64,000 bases of DNA from an uncultured Bacteroides sp. Lineage in GTDB: Bacteria; Bacteroidota; Bacteroidia; Bacteroidales; Bacteroidaceae. The translations under genes were made by a program, and so were the position numbers. The notes below the pieces were generated by a model. The model saw only the letters and a list, made by a program, of their open reading frames with translations, did not search any database and was not told where the DNA came from. Below are positions 16,819 to 26,279 of the stretch, one piece after another; within the stretch, counting starts at the first letter, position 1, and each line of letters starts with the position of its first letter. The DNA lies in assembly GCA_949296575.1 (NCBI GenBank), contig CASFPE010000029.1:1-64000 (forward strand), in the 5' to 3' direction.

Positions 16819-18762
16819 ATGAGCTATTTACGATTTGATAAGACTCTGATGGTGAATTTGGAGGAATCTTTGCAACGCGAGATCCTCAGGACGAACAGGT
16901 CGGGGGCGTATCATTGCACGACGGTTGTAGACTGCAACACGCGGAAATACCATGGTTTGCTCGTCATCCCCATCCCGGAGATGGACGATGAAAACCATGT
17001 GTTGCTCTCATCGCTCGATGAGACGGTCATCCAGCATGGGGCGGAATTCAACCTCGGCCTCCATAAATACGGGGGCAACCATTTCAGCCCGAACGGGCAC
17101 AAGTACATCCGCGAGTTCGATTGCGAGAAAGTGCCTACCACCACTTACCGTGTGGGCGGCGTGATTCTGAAGAAGGAAAAACTGTTTGTCCACCATGAAC
17201 ACCGGATACTCATCCGTTACACGCTGGTGGACGCCCATTCGGCCACCACGCTCCGTTTCCGCCCGTTCCTCGCTTTCCGCAGCGTGAAAGCCTACACGCA
17301 CGAGAACAGCCAGGCGAGCCGCGACTACCAGGAGGTGGAAAACGGGATAAAGACACGCATGTATCCCGGATACCCGGAACTGTACATGCAGTTGAACAAG
17401 AAGTGCGAGTTCCATTTCGCGCCGGACTGGTACCGGGGCATCGAATACCCGAAAGAGCAGGAACGCGGGTATGATTCCAACGAGGACCTCTACGTGCCCG
17501 GTTATTTCGAGGTGGACATCAAGAAAGGCGAGAGCATCGTTTTTTCCGCCGGCATCTCTGAATACAACACCCGGCAGCTGAAGACCGTGTTCCAGAAAGA
17601 AGTGGACAACCGCATCCCCCGCGACAGTTTCCTGCATTGCCTCGTCAACTCCGCGCACCAGTTCTACAACAAGCAGGGCGACATGCATTACATACTGGCC
17701 GGTTACCCGTGGTTTCATTGCCGTGCGCGCGACATGTTCATATCCTTGCCGGGACTGACCTTGGCGACCGACGAGGTGGAAAAGTTTGAATGGGTGATGG
17801 AGACAGCCCGCCAAGCCATCTACAGCTACATGAAAGGGGAAACGCATGAGGATGGCAAGATATACGAGATGTCGCATCCCGACGTGCTGCTGTGGGCAAT
17901 ATGGGCGTTGCAGCAGTATGCGAAGTTCGTTTCGCGCGGGCAATGCAAGGAAAAATACGCTTCCCTCGTCAAGGACATCATCGAGTTCATCCGCTTAGGG
18001 AAGCATGACAATTTGTTCTTGCACGACAATGGTTTGCTGTATGCAAATGGGAAGGAAAAAGCCATCACCTGGATGAACTCCACGGTGGACGGGCATCCCG
18101 TCATCCCGCGCACGGGCTATATCGTGGAATTGGACGCGCTTTGGTACAACGCATTGCGCTTTGCGGAAGACTTGCTGCGCGAAGGTGAAACAGATGCTTA
18201 CGCAGACGTGCTGGGAAGCTTGGCGGAAAAGGCGGCAAAATCTTTCGTGGATGTGTTCCTGAATGAATACGGCTATCTGTTCGACTACGTGGACGGCTAC
18301 ATGATGGACTGGAGCGTGCGCCCCAACATGCTGTTTGCCGTGGCGTTCGATTATTCTCCTTTGGAGCAGGCACAGAAAAAGAAAGTGCTGGACATCGTGA
18401 CCCGCGAGTTGCTTACGCCGAAGGGCATCCGTTCGTTGAGCCCCAAGAGCGGCGGCTACAACCCGAACTATGTGGGGCCGCAAAGGCAACGCGACTATGC
18501 TTACCATCAAGGCACGGCCTGGCCTTGGCTGATGGGATTCTATGCGGAGGCTTATCTGCGCATTTACAAGATGAGCGGCATCTCGTTCATCGAACGGCAA
18601 ATGATTGGCTTCGAAGATGAGATGACACGCCATTGCATCGGTTCCATCCCGGAACTGTTCGACGGCAACCCGCCGTTCAAAGGGCGCGGGGCGGTGTCGT
18701 TTGCCATGAATGTGGCAGAGATACTTCGTGCATTGAAACTTTTGAGCAAGTATAACCCATAA
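16819..18762 (+). CDS. Glycogen debranching enzyme (amylo-alpha-1,6-glucosidase type)
   Basis: A 647-residue cytoplasmic enzyme that should hydrolyse alpha-1,6 branches of glycogen. The N-terminal beta-sandwich domain (ILRTNRSGAYHCTTVVDCNTRKYHGLLV) is the typical GDE_N start. The C-terminal (alpha/alpha)6 domain includes YPWFHCRARDMFISLPGL, AITWMNSTVDG, RTGYIVELDALWYNAL and HQGTAWPWLMGFYAEAY, as in GH133-type debranching enzymes. No signal peptide. It starts a three-gene cluster: the glycosyltransferase begins 17 bases after its stop and a GH57 gene follows, an arrangement I recognise from Bacteroides genomes. Confidence 0.92.
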   Translation: MSYLRFDKTLMVNLEESLQREILRTNRSGAYHCTTVVDCNTRKYHGLLVIPIPEMDDENHVLLSSLDETVIQHGAEFNLGLHKYGGNHFSPNGHKYIREFDCEKVPTTTYRVGGVILKKEKLFVHHEHRILIRYTLVDAHSATTLRFRPFLAFRSVKAYTHENSQASRDYQEVENGIKTRMYPGYPELYMQLNKKCEFHFAPDWYRGIEYPKEQERGYDSNEDLYVPGYFEVDIKKGESIVFSAGISEYNTRQLKTVFQKEVDNRIPRDSFLHCLVNSAHQFYNKQGDMHYILAGYPWFHCRARDMFISLPGLTLATDEVEKFEWVMETARQAIYSYMKGETHEDGKIYEMSHPDVLLWAIWALQQYAKFVSRGQCKEKYASLVKDIIEFIRLGKHDNLFLHDNGLLYANGKEKAITWMNSTVDGHPVIPRTGYIVELDALWYNALRFAEDLLREGETDAYADVLGSLAEKAAKSFVDVFLNEYGYLFDYVDGYMMDWSVRPNMLFAVAFDYSPLEQAQKKKVLDIVTRELLTPKGIRSLSPKSGGYNPNYVGPQRQRDYAYHQGTAWPWLMGFYAEAYLRIYKMSGISFIERQMIGFEDEMTRHCIGSIPELFDGNPPFKGRGAVSFAMNVAEILRALKLLSKYNP

Positions 18763-18779
18763 ACAGAGGAGGAATCAGA

Positions 18780-20048
18780 ATGAAAGTATTAATGTTTGGT
18801 TGGGAGTTTCCTCCGCATATCTCAGGAGGATTAGGCACGGCAAGTTACGGCCTGACAAAGGGCATGTCGTTGCAGGACGACATGCAGATAACGTTCTGCA
18901 TACCCAAGCCGTGGGGCGACGAAGACCAGAGCTTTTTGAAAATCATAGGCATGAACAGCGTGCCTATCGTGTGGAAAGACGTGAATTGGGACTATGTGAA
19001 CAGCCGCGTGGGCCATTACATGAACCCGCAGGATTACTATGATTTGCGCGACCATATCTATGCCGACTTCAGCTACATGAACACGAACGACTTGGGATGC
19101 TTGGAGTTTGCAGGCGGCTATCCCTCTAATTTGCACGAGGAAATCAACAATTATTCCATCGTGGCAGGCGTGGTGGCGCGGCAACAGGAGTTTGACATCA
19201 TCCATTCCCACGACTGGCTGACCTACCCGGCAGGCATCCATGCCAAGCAGGTTTCAGGGAAACCGCTGGTGATACATGTGCATGCCACGGATTTCGACCG
19301 CAGCCGTGGCAATGTGAACCCGACAGTTTATGCCATTGAAAAGAACGGGATGGACCATGCCGACCATATCATGTGCGTGAGCGAACTGACCCGTCAGACG
19401 GTGATTCACAAATATTTCCAAGACCCGAAGAAAGTGTCGACGGTGCATAATGCCGTGTCGCCTTTGTCGCAGGAGATATTGGACATCGTGCCGAAGAAGA
19501 ACCCGAAAGAAAAGATTGTGACTTTCCTCGGGCGCATCACGATGCAGAAAGGGCCGGAATATTTCGTGGAGGCCGCTGCAATGGTGCTGTCAAGGACGAA
19601 GAACATCCGCTTTGTCATGGCAGGCAACGGAGACATGATGACGCAGATGATATATCTGGCCGCAGAAAGAGGCATTGCCGACCGTTTCCATTTTCCGGGG
19701 TTCATGCGGGGCAAGGAAGTTTATGAGGTGCTGAAAGCGAGCGATGTGTACATCATGCCGTCCGTGTCCGAACCGTTCGGCATTTCTCCCCTTGAAGCGA
19801 TGCAGTGCAGTGTCCCGACCATCATATCCAAGCAGTCCGGCTGTGCTGAAATCTTGGAAAAGTGCATCAAGATTGATTATTGGGACATCCATGCGATGGC
19901 TGATGCCATTTACTCTATCTGTACTTACCCTGCTTTGTACGACTACCTGAAAGTGGAAGGGAAAATAGAGGTGGACAATATCAAGTGGGAAAATGTAGGC
20001 TACAAAGTGCGCAACATTTATGAGGAAGTATTGAAAAATTATAGATAA
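18780..20048 (+). CDS. GT4/GT5-like glycosyltransferase (glycogen-synthase-like)
   Basis: A 422-residue GT-B glycosyltransferase. The N-terminus KVLMFGWEFPPHISGGLGTA has the glycine-rich loop of starch/glycogen synthases and GT4 enzymes. The C-terminal nucleotide-sugar site includes FLGRITMQKGPEYFVEAAAM, FVMAGNGDMM and the E-x7-E motif in SVSEPFGISPLEAMQ. Between a debranching enzyme and a GH57 protein, it probably extends an intracellular alpha-glucan, but the sugar donor and acceptor cannot be read from sequence. No signal peptide or membrane segment. Confidence 0.85.
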   Translation: MKVLMFGWEFPPHISGGLGTASYGLTKGMSLQDDMQITFCIPKPWGDEDQSFLKIIGMNSVPIVWKDVNWDYVNSRVGHYMNPQDYYDLRDHIYADFSYMNTNDLGCLEFAGGYPSNLHEEINNYSIVAGVVARQQEFDIIHSHDWLTYPAGIHAKQVSGKPLVIHVHATDFDRSRGNVNPTVYAIEKNGMDHADHIMCVSELTRQTVIHKYFQDPKKVSTVHNAVSPLSQEILDIVPKKNPKEKIVTFLGRITMQKGPEYFVEAAAMVLSRTKNIRFVMAGNGDMMTQMIYLAAERGIADRFHFPGFMRGKEVYEVLKASDVYIMPSVSEPFGISPLEAMQCSVPTIISKQSGCAEILEKCIKIDYWDIHAMADAIYSICTYPALYDYLKVEGKIEVDNIKWENVGYKVRNIYEEVLKNYR

Positions 20049-20068
20049 CAAAAAAACAGCATATACAT

Positions 20069-21409
20069 ATGAAAACAATCTGTCTTTATTTCGAAATTCA
20101 TCAAATCGTGCATTTGAAACGTTACCGTTTCTTTGATATAGGCACTGACCATTATTATTACGATGACTATGCCAATGAGACGGGCATGGCCGATGTGGTG
20201 GAGCGTTCGTACAAGCCTGCGCTGGCTGCCTTGATAGAGATGGTGAAGAACTCGGGCGGGGCTTTCAAGGTGGCTTTCTCTATTTCCGGCGTAGCCTTGG
20301 AGCAGATGGAGATACATGCTCCATGCGTCATTGACTTGTTGAAGGAACTGAATGACACCGGTTGCTGCGAATTCCTGTGCGAGCCGTATTCGCACGGCTT
20401 GTCCTCGCTGGCCAACGAAGATTGCTTCCGCGAAGAAGTGAAACGCCAGAGCGAGAAAATCAAGGAAATGTTTGGGAAAACACCGAAAGTGTTCCGCAAT
20501 TCCAGTTTGGTTTATTCCGATGACATTGGCGGCATCGTGGCCGACATGGGCTTTAAGGGCATGCTGACCGAAGGGGCAAAGCACGTGTTGGGATGGAAGA
20601 GCCCGCACTATGTGTACCATTGCAACCAGGCGCCCAGCCTGAAACTGTTGCTCAGGGATGTCAAATTGTCGGACGACATCAGCTTGCGGTTCTCGAACAG
20701 CGACTGGAATGAATACCCGCTTTTTGCCGACCGCTACATGGATTGGATTGCTGCCTTCCCGCAAGAGGAACAGGTGATTTGCCTGTTCATGGAATTGAGC
20801 GCGTTGGGCATGGCGCAGCCCCTCTCGTCGAATATCTTGGAGTTCATGAAGGCTTTGCCTGCATGTGCCAAGGAAAGAGGAATCACTTTCTCGACGCCTT
20901 CGGAAATCATCAGCAAATTGAAATCAGTTTCGCCGATTGATGTGCCGGACCCGATGTCGTGGTGCGACGAGGAACGCGATATCAGCACGTGGTTGGGGAA
21001 CCCCTTGCAGCGCGAGGCATTCAACAAATTGTACAGCGTGGCTGAACGGGTGTATCTGTGCAACGACCGCCGCATCAAGCAAGATTGGGACTACTTGCAG
21101 GCAAGCAACAATTTCCGCTTCATGACGACGAAGGATTCTGGCGTAGGGTTGAACCGTGGCATTTACGACTCGCCGTATGACGCGTTCACGAACTACATGA
21201 ACATCCTGGGCGACTTCATCAGCCGTGTGAACAGCCTTTACCCGGAAGATATTGATGACGAGGAACTGAACTCATTGCTGACCACCATCAAGAACCAAGG
21301 CGACGAACTGACGGAACTGCATAAGGAAATCGGCAAGTTGGAGGCCAAGCTGGCAAAGGCGAAGCCGTCGGCCACGAAGGCAAAAGCAACGGCCAAGGCG
21401 AAAGAATAG
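20069..21409 (+). CDS. GH57-family alpha-glucan enzyme with altered catalytic motif
   Basis: A 446-residue GH57-like protein (alpha-amylase, branching or 4-alpha-glucanotransferase family). The first motif is degenerate (LYFEIHQIVHLKRYRFFDIG). Glu168 in MLTEGAKHVLGW fits the nucleophile motif. The acid/base motif, usually around an invariant Asp, reads LFMELSALG, with Glu242 at that place. The C-terminal 45 residues are a short coiled coil (TTIKNQGDELTELHKEIGKL) and an Ala/Lys-rich tail. It is the last gene of the glucan cluster. The activity is uncertain; it could be an altered-specificity or non-catalytic member. Confidence 0.82.
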   Translation: MKTICLYFEIHQIVHLKRYRFFDIGTDHYYYDDYANETGMADVVERSYKPALAALIEMVKNSGGAFKVAFSISGVALEQMEIHAPCVIDLLKELNDTGCCEFLCEPYSHGLSSLANEDCFREEVKRQSEKIKEMFGKTPKVFRNSSLVYSDDIGGIVADMGFKGMLTEGAKHVLGWKSPHYVYHCNQAPSLKLLLRDVKLSDDISLRFSNSDWNEYPLFADRYMDWIAAFPQEEQVICLFMELSALGMAQPLSSNILEFMKALPACAKERGITFSTPSEIISKLKSVSPIDVPDPMSWCDEERDISTWLGNPLQREAFNKLYSVAERVYLCNDRRIKQDWDYLQASNNFRFMTTKDSGVGLNRGIYDSPYDAFTNYMNILGDFISRVNSLYPEDIDDEELNSLLTTIKNQGDELTELHKEIGKLEAKLAKAKPSATKAKATAKAKE

Positions 21410-21450
21410 GCCGCAACCGGGACTCTTGTCCCTGAGGCTGGATAATTGCA

Positions 21451-21494
21451 TGCGCCCCAAGAGCAAAACATCTTGCTTCTGGGGCGCAGTTTTT
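21451..21494 (+). terminator. Intrinsic terminator after the alpha-glucan cluster
   Basis: TGCGCCCC (21451-21458) pairs with GGGGCGCA (21481-21488), with weaker inner pairing of AGAGCAA and TTGCTTCT, then GTTTTT. It closes the GH57 gene. A TACCTTTG element at 21507-21514 just after it is the likely -7 box for uvrA. Confidence 0.8.
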
Positions 21495-21535
21495 GTGAAT
21501 TAATGCTACCTTTGCGCCACGAATCCTAATCATAT

Positions 21536-24358
21536 ATGGCAGAGCAGAAATATATCACGGTGCAGGGCGCACGTGTGAACAACCTGAAGAACCTTGATGT
21601 CAGTATCCCTTTGGGGAAGTTTGTCGTCATTACGGGGGTCAGCGGTTCGGGCAAGTCGTCCCTTGCGTTTGACACTCTTTATGCCGAAGGGCAACGGCGT
21701 TATGTGGAAAGCCTTTCGGCATACGCGCGCCAATTCCTTGGGCGTATGTCCAAGCCGGAATGCGACTTCATAAAAGGAATACCGCCTGCCATTGCCATCG
21801 AACAGAAGGTGGCGAGCCGCAACCCGCGTTCCACGGTGGGAACGTCCACGGAAATCTATGAGTACCTCCGCCTGCTTTATGCCCGGGTGGGGAAAACGTA
21901 TTCGCCCGTCAGCGGGACGTTGGTGAAGAAGCACACTCCTGAGGATGTGGTGCAGTGCATGTTTCGTTACCCGGAAGGCACAAGGTTCATCGTCATGGCA
22001 CCTTTGGTCGTGCGCAATGGGCGCACGCTTGCCATGCAGTTGGACGCTTGCCTGAAGCAAGGGTACACGCGCTTGGACGCAAACGGTGAGATGCTTCGCA
22101 TAGAAGACCTTGTGTCCGGCGGTTGCGCTTCGTTGGAACAGGCCCACCCGGAAGGGAAGGGGTTGTTCCTTGTCATCGACCGCATGGCGGCCGGCACGGG
22201 AGGCGACACGGCGAGCCGCTTGACGGATTCGGCGGAGACGGCGTTCTTCGAGGGCGATGGTTGCTGCGTGCTGCGCTTCTATCCCCAAGGCGGCGAACCG
22301 GTAGAGCATGTGTTCAGCAACCGTTTTGAGGCTGACGGGCTTGCGTTTGAGGAACCTACCGACCAGATGTTCTCCTTCAACTCCCCGGTGGGCGCCTGCC
22401 CGAAGTGCGAAGGCTTTGGCCGTACCATCGGCATTGACGAGTCGTTGGTCGTCCCCAACCGTTCGTTGAGCGTGTACGACGGGGCAGTGGTGTGCTGGCG
22501 GGGGGAGAAGATGGGCGAATGGAGGCAGGCGCTCATCAACGCGGCGCCGAAGTGCGGCTTCCCGGTATTCAAGCCTTACCGTGAGCTTTCGGTGGAGGAA
22601 CGCCGGATGCTTTGGGAGGGGACGGAACATTTCTTAGGCATCAACGATTTCTTCCGCATGCTGGAGGAAGGGCAATACAAGATACAGAACCGCGTGATGC
22701 TGGCGCGTTACCGGGGAAAGACGGTTTGCCCCGTCTGCCACGGCACGCGCCTCAAGGCGGAGGCTTCTTACGTGAAGGTGGGCGGGAAGGCCATTACGGA
22801 ACTGGCTGAGATGCCTGTCGACGACCTTCGCGCTTTCTTCAAGGGCTTGCGCTTGGACAGCCATGACCGCCAGGTAGCGGAACGCATCCTGACGGAAATC
22901 AACAACCGCTTGGCTTTCCTCTCGGATGTGGGGTTGGGATACCTCACCCTTAACCGCCCGAGCAACACCCTGTCGGGCGGCGAGAGCCAGCGCATCAACC
23001 TTGCCACTTCTTTGGGGAGCAGCCTTGTCGGCTCCCTCTACATACTGGACGAGCCGAGCATCGGGCTGCATTCCCGCGATACGGCCCGCCTCATCAAGGT
23101 GCTGCGCCAGTTGCAGCAGTTGGGCAACACGGTGATTGTGGTGGAGCATGACGAGGAAATCATCCGCGCGGCCGACTACATTATCGACATTGGCCCTTTG
23201 GCCGGGCGTTTGGGAGGGGAGATTGTTTACCAAGGCGACCTGCACGACTTGCGGGTGGGCAGCCGGAGCCATACGGTGAGGTACCTGCTGGGGGAGGAGG
23301 TGATTGAACCGCCCCTCCATCACAGGCAGTGGAACAATTCGATAGTGGTGCGCGGCGCTTGCGAGAACAATCTGAAGGACATCGACGTGTGTTTCCCCCT
23401 CAACGTGATGACCGTGGTAACGGGCGTGAGCGGTTCGGGCAAGTCCACGCTGGTGCGCGACATCTTCTACCGTGCCTTGCTGCGCGAGTATGATGAATGC
23501 AGCGAGCGTCCCGGCGAGTTTCGGGCGTTGGAGGGCGACATCCGGGCGGCGCGTGCCATCGAGTTCGTGGATCAGAACCCCATCGGCAAGTCGTCGCGCT
23601 CCAACCCGGTGACGTACATCAAGGCGTATGACGACATCCGCAAGCTCTATGCCGACCAGCCGCTTGCCAAGCAGATGGGCTACTCGCCCGCCTACTTCTC
23701 CTTCAACATGGAGGGGGGACGCTGCGAGGAGTGCAAGGGCGAAGGCACGGTGACCGTGGAGATGCAGTTCATGGCCGACATCGTATTAGAGTGCGAATCG
23801 TGCCATGGGAAACGGTTCAAGCCCGACACATTAGAGGTGAAGTTCAACGGCTTGAGCATCTACGACGTATTGGAACTGACTGTGGATCAAGCCATCACCT
23901 TCTTCACGGAAGGGAAGCAGCCGCGCATCGTCCAGCGCCTCAAGCCCTTGCAGGACGTGGGCTTGGGCTACATCAAGCTGGGGCAGGCATCGTCCACCCT
24001 CTCCGGGGGCGAGAACCAGCGGGTGAAGCTGGCATGGTTCCTCAGCCAGGAAAAGGCCGTGCCGACCATCTTCGTGTTCGACGAGCCGACCACGGGGCTG
24101 CATTTCCACGACATCAAGCGGCTGCTGGAGGCGTTCGACGCCTTGATAAGCCGGGGGCACACCATCATCATCATTGAACACAACATGGATGTCATCAAGT
24201 GTGCCGACTATGTGATAGACCTTGGCCCGGAGGGAGGCGAAGGCGGGGGACGCTTAGTGTGCGCCGGCACGCCGGAGGAGGTGGCGCAGTGCGCGGCTTC
24301 CTACACCGGGCAGTTCCTGCGCGAGAAGCTTTGCGCCGCCCCCGGCGGGAACCATTGA
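21536..24358 (+). CDS. uvrA: Excinuclease ABC subunit A (UvrA), first zinc module incomplete
   Basis: A 940-residue DNA damage sensor ATPase of nucleotide excision repair. Two ABC modules are complete: Walker A GVSGSGKSS at 34-42 and a second near 628, and signatures LSGGESQRINLA and LSGGENQRVKLA with ILDEPSIGLH and VFDEPTTGLH. The C-terminal zinc module is intact (CEEC then CESC). The first zinc module keeps only CPKC (Cys288, Cys291); the upstream CxxC is replaced by EADG (265-268). That suggests a paralogue of the main UvrA, as Bacteroidota often carry more than one uvrA. Length is typical. uvrB is not in the window. Confidence 0.92.
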   Translation: MAEQKYITVQGARVNNLKNLDVSIPLGKFVVITGVSGSGKSSLAFDTLYAEGQRRYVESLSAYARQFLGRMSKPECDFIKGIPPAIAIEQKVASRNPRSTVGTSTEIYEYLRLLYARVGKTYSPVSGTLVKKHTPEDVVQCMFRYPEGTRFIVMAPLVVRNGRTLAMQLDACLKQGYTRLDANGEMLRIEDLVSGGCASLEQAHPEGKGLFLVIDRMAAGTGGDTASRLTDSAETAFFEGDGCCVLRFYPQGGEPVEHVFSNRFEADGLAFEEPTDQMFSFNSPVGACPKCEGFGRTIGIDESLVVPNRSLSVYDGAVVCWRGEKMGEWRQALINAAPKCGFPVFKPYRELSVEERRMLWEGTEHFLGINDFFRMLEEGQYKIQNRVMLARYRGKTVCPVCHGTRLKAEASYVKVGGKAITELAEMPVDDLRAFFKGLRLDSHDRQVAERILTEINNRLAFLSDVGLGYLTLNRPSNTLSGGESQRINLATSLGSSLVGSLYILDEPSIGLHSRDTARLIKVLRQLQQLGNTVIVVEHDEEIIRAADYIIDIGPLAGRLGGEIVYQGDLHDLRVGSRSHTVRYLLGEEVIEPPLHHRQWNNSIVVRGACENNLKDIDVCFPLNVMTVVTGVSGSGKSTLVRDIFYRALLREYDECSERPGEFRALEGDIRAARAIEFVDQNPIGKSSRSNPVTYIKAYDDIRKLYADQPLAKQMGYSPAYFSFNMEGGRCEECKGEGTVTVEMQFMADIVLECESCHGKRFKPDTLEVKFNGLSIYDVLELTVDQAITFFTEGKQPRIVQRLKPLQDVGLGYIKLGQASSTLSGGENQRVKLAWFLSQEKAVPTIFVFDEPTTGLHFHDIKRLLEAFDALISRGHTIIIIEHNMDVIKCADYVIDLGPEGGEGGGRLVCAGTPEEVAQCAASYTGQFLREKLCAAPGGNH

Positions 24359-24368
24359 TCCTATTTAT

Positions 24369-25886
24369 ATGTACCGAATGAACCGAATGAGAAGGATAGC
24401 GGCATGGCTGGCACTGATGTGGCTGGCCGTTGCCGTGGCGGCCGGGCAGGATGCGCGGCTGCCGAAGCGGGAGTTTCGCGGCGCGTGGCTGCAAGTCATC
24501 AACGGGGAATACATGGGCATGCCGCCCGGCGCGATGCAGGCGCGGCTCGCGGCCCAATTGGACAGCTTGCAGGCGATGAACGTCAACGCCGTGCTGTTCC
24601 AGGTGAGGCCGGAGGCCGATGCCCTCTACCGTTCCGGCATCGAGCCGTGGAGCCGCTTCCTCACCGGGAGGCAGGGGCAGGCGCCCGCCCCCGGATGGGA
24701 CCCCCTGGCGTTCATGGTGCGCGAGTGCCACCGCCGGGGCATGGAACTCCATGCCTGGATGAACCCTTACCGCGCACAGTTGAACCGGCGCGTGCCGCTG
24801 GCCGAGGGACACATTGCCCGGCAGCACCCGGAATGGTTCGTGGAGTACGGCAACCAGCTTTACTTCGACCCCGGCCTGCCGGAATCGCGGAGGCACATCC
24901 TCGCGGTGGTGAGGGACGTGCTGGCGCGTTACGACGTGGACGGCATACACCTTGACGATTACTTTTACCCTTACCCCGTGGCGGGGGAGGCGTTTGCCGA
25001 CGACGCGAGCTTTGCCCGCTACGGCAAGGGCTTTGCCGGACGGGCGGACTGGCGGCGGGAGAACGTGAACCTCCTCGTGAAGGAACTGCACGAGTGCATC
25101 CGCGCCGCCAAGCCGTGGGTGAAGTTCGGCATCGCGCCCTTCGGCATCTGGCGCAACGAGGGCAGCGACCCCACGGGCAGCGCCACGAGGGGCTTGCAGA
25201 ACTATGACGACCTCTATGCCGACGTGCTGGAATGGGTGCGCAGGGGCTGGGTGGACTACCTCGTCCCGCAACTGTATTGGGAAATAGGCCATGCGGCGGC
25301 GGACTATGCCGTGCTGCTGCCCTGGTGGGCGGAGCATGCGGCGGGCCGCCCGCTGTTCATCGGGCAGGACGTGGCGCGCACCGTGCGTGCCGCCGACCCT
25401 TCCGACCCGCGCCGCCACCAGTTGGCCGCCAAGCTGGCCATGCAGCGGGCCATGCCGGGCGTGGAGGGCGTGTGCTATTGGTCGGGCTTCGTGCTGTTTG
25501 CCAACGAGGGGAGCAGCGCTGCCGCCCTTGCCGGGCGCTACCAGCGCACGCCGGCCCTCCAGCCGCGCTTTCCGTTCATCGACGGGGATGCCCCGCGCCG
25601 CGTGCGCCGTGTGCGCAAGGCCGGCACGCCGGACGGCGCGGCTCTGTTCTGGACTCCCCCCAAGGGCGAGGGGTGGAGGGACGAGGCGGCTCAGTACGTG
25701 GTCTACCGTGCCTCCCGCCGCCGCAAGCTCGATGTGGGCGACCCTGCCCAGATAGCGGGCATCACCCGCCATCCCTTCCTCCTATTGCCTGCCCGCCGCT
25801 TGGGCAAGCGGGAGTGGTATGCCGTCACCGCCCTGGACCGCCTCGGCAACGAGTCGCGCCCCGTGCGGGTGAAAGTGCGGCGGTAG
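24369..25886 (+). CDS. GHL10-family (glycosyl hydrolase-like 10) exported protein
   Basis: A 505-residue protein with a signal peptide (RRIAAWLALMWLAVAVAAGQ) and a TIM-barrel of the GHL10/DUF187 type. Typical stretches are REFRGAWLQVINGEY, NAVLFQVRPEADALY, HAWMNPYRAQ, VDGIHLDDYFYPYP and VKFGIAPFGIWRN; the acidic residues in HLDDYFYP are the conserved pair. The C-terminal 90 residues look like a fibronectin-III-like domain. Related proteins are thought to act on glycans, including peptidoglycan-derived ones, but the substrate here is not shown. The reading frame is very GC-rich. It starts 10 bases after uvrA, with a terminator after it. Confidence 0.85.
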   Translation: MYRMNRMRRIAAWLALMWLAVAVAAGQDARLPKREFRGAWLQVINGEYMGMPPGAMQARLAAQLDSLQAMNVNAVLFQVRPEADALYRSGIEPWSRFLTGRQGQAPAPGWDPLAFMVRECHRRGMELHAWMNPYRAQLNRRVPLAEGHIARQHPEWFVEYGNQLYFDPGLPESRRHILAVVRDVLARYDVDGIHLDDYFYPYPVAGEAFADDASFARYGKGFAGRADWRRENVNLLVKELHECIRAAKPWVKFGIAPFGIWRNEGSDPTGSATRGLQNYDDLYADVLEWVRRGWVDYLVPQLYWEIGHAAADYAVLLPWWAEHAAGRPLFIGQDVARTVRAADPSDPRRHQLAAKLAMQRAMPGVEGVCYWSGFVLFANEGSSAAALAGRYQRTPALQPRFPFIDGDAPRRVRRVRKAGTPDGAALFWTPPKGEGWRDEAAQYVVYRASRRRKLDVGDPAQIAGITRHPFLLLPARRLGKREWYAVTALDRLGNESRPVRVKVRR

Positions 25887-25916
25887 CCCTTTTCCCTCCA
25901 TCTCTCCTATGATACA

Positions 25917-25948
25917 GGCCGATGGCACGCCGTGCCGCCGGCCTTTTT
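25917..25948 (+). terminator. Intrinsic terminator after the GHL10 gene
   Basis: GGCC-GAT-GGCACG (25917-25929) pairs with CGTGCC-GCC-GGCC (25931-25943) with internal mismatches, followed by five Ts. Confidence 0.7.
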
Positions 25949-26016
25949 GCCATCGTGCCGCAGGGCAAGGTGCCGCCCCGGCATCCGTCAAGGCGGCATC
26001 GATGCGTCGGCCAAGC

Positions 26017-26104
26017 TTTGCCACACCCGTGGCAAGCGTGTGCCAAATCCGTGGCAAGCCTTTGCCAAAGCTGTGGCAAGCGTGTGCCAAATCCGTGGCA
26101 AAGC
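26017..26104. repeat. Four tandem 22-bp hairpin-like units
   Basis: Four consecutive 22-base units start at 26017, 26039, 26061 and 26083, each of the form TTTGCCA-n-TGGCAAG. The TTGCCA/TGGCAA arms make every unit an inverted repeat. Units 2 and 4 are nearly identical, as are the flanks of units 1 and 3, which suggests a higher-order 44-bp duplication. It lies in the 393-base gap between two convergent genes. The rest of the gap holds only a terminator and a GC-rich hairpin near 26229-26255 (GCCGTC/GACGGC). Confidence 0.8.
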
Positions 26105-26279
26105 AAGCGGTTGCCTTCGGCGGGCCGATGGGGGCAGGCACGGCGGGGTGTTGGGGGAGGGCATGGCTTCCTCATGGCCGCACCGTTGCGCGGCTGGATG
26201 CACGGCGAGGTGGCAGTTTGGGGAATGCCGTCATCCCCGTATGGGGGACGGCAAGGGGACGGCATCCTGCCGCCGGGGT

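Noticed and set aside
24195..25772. 525-residue minus-strand open frame opposite the GHL10 gene
   Set aside because: It is a shadow caused by very high third-position GC; the plus strand encodes a recognisable GHL10 domain.
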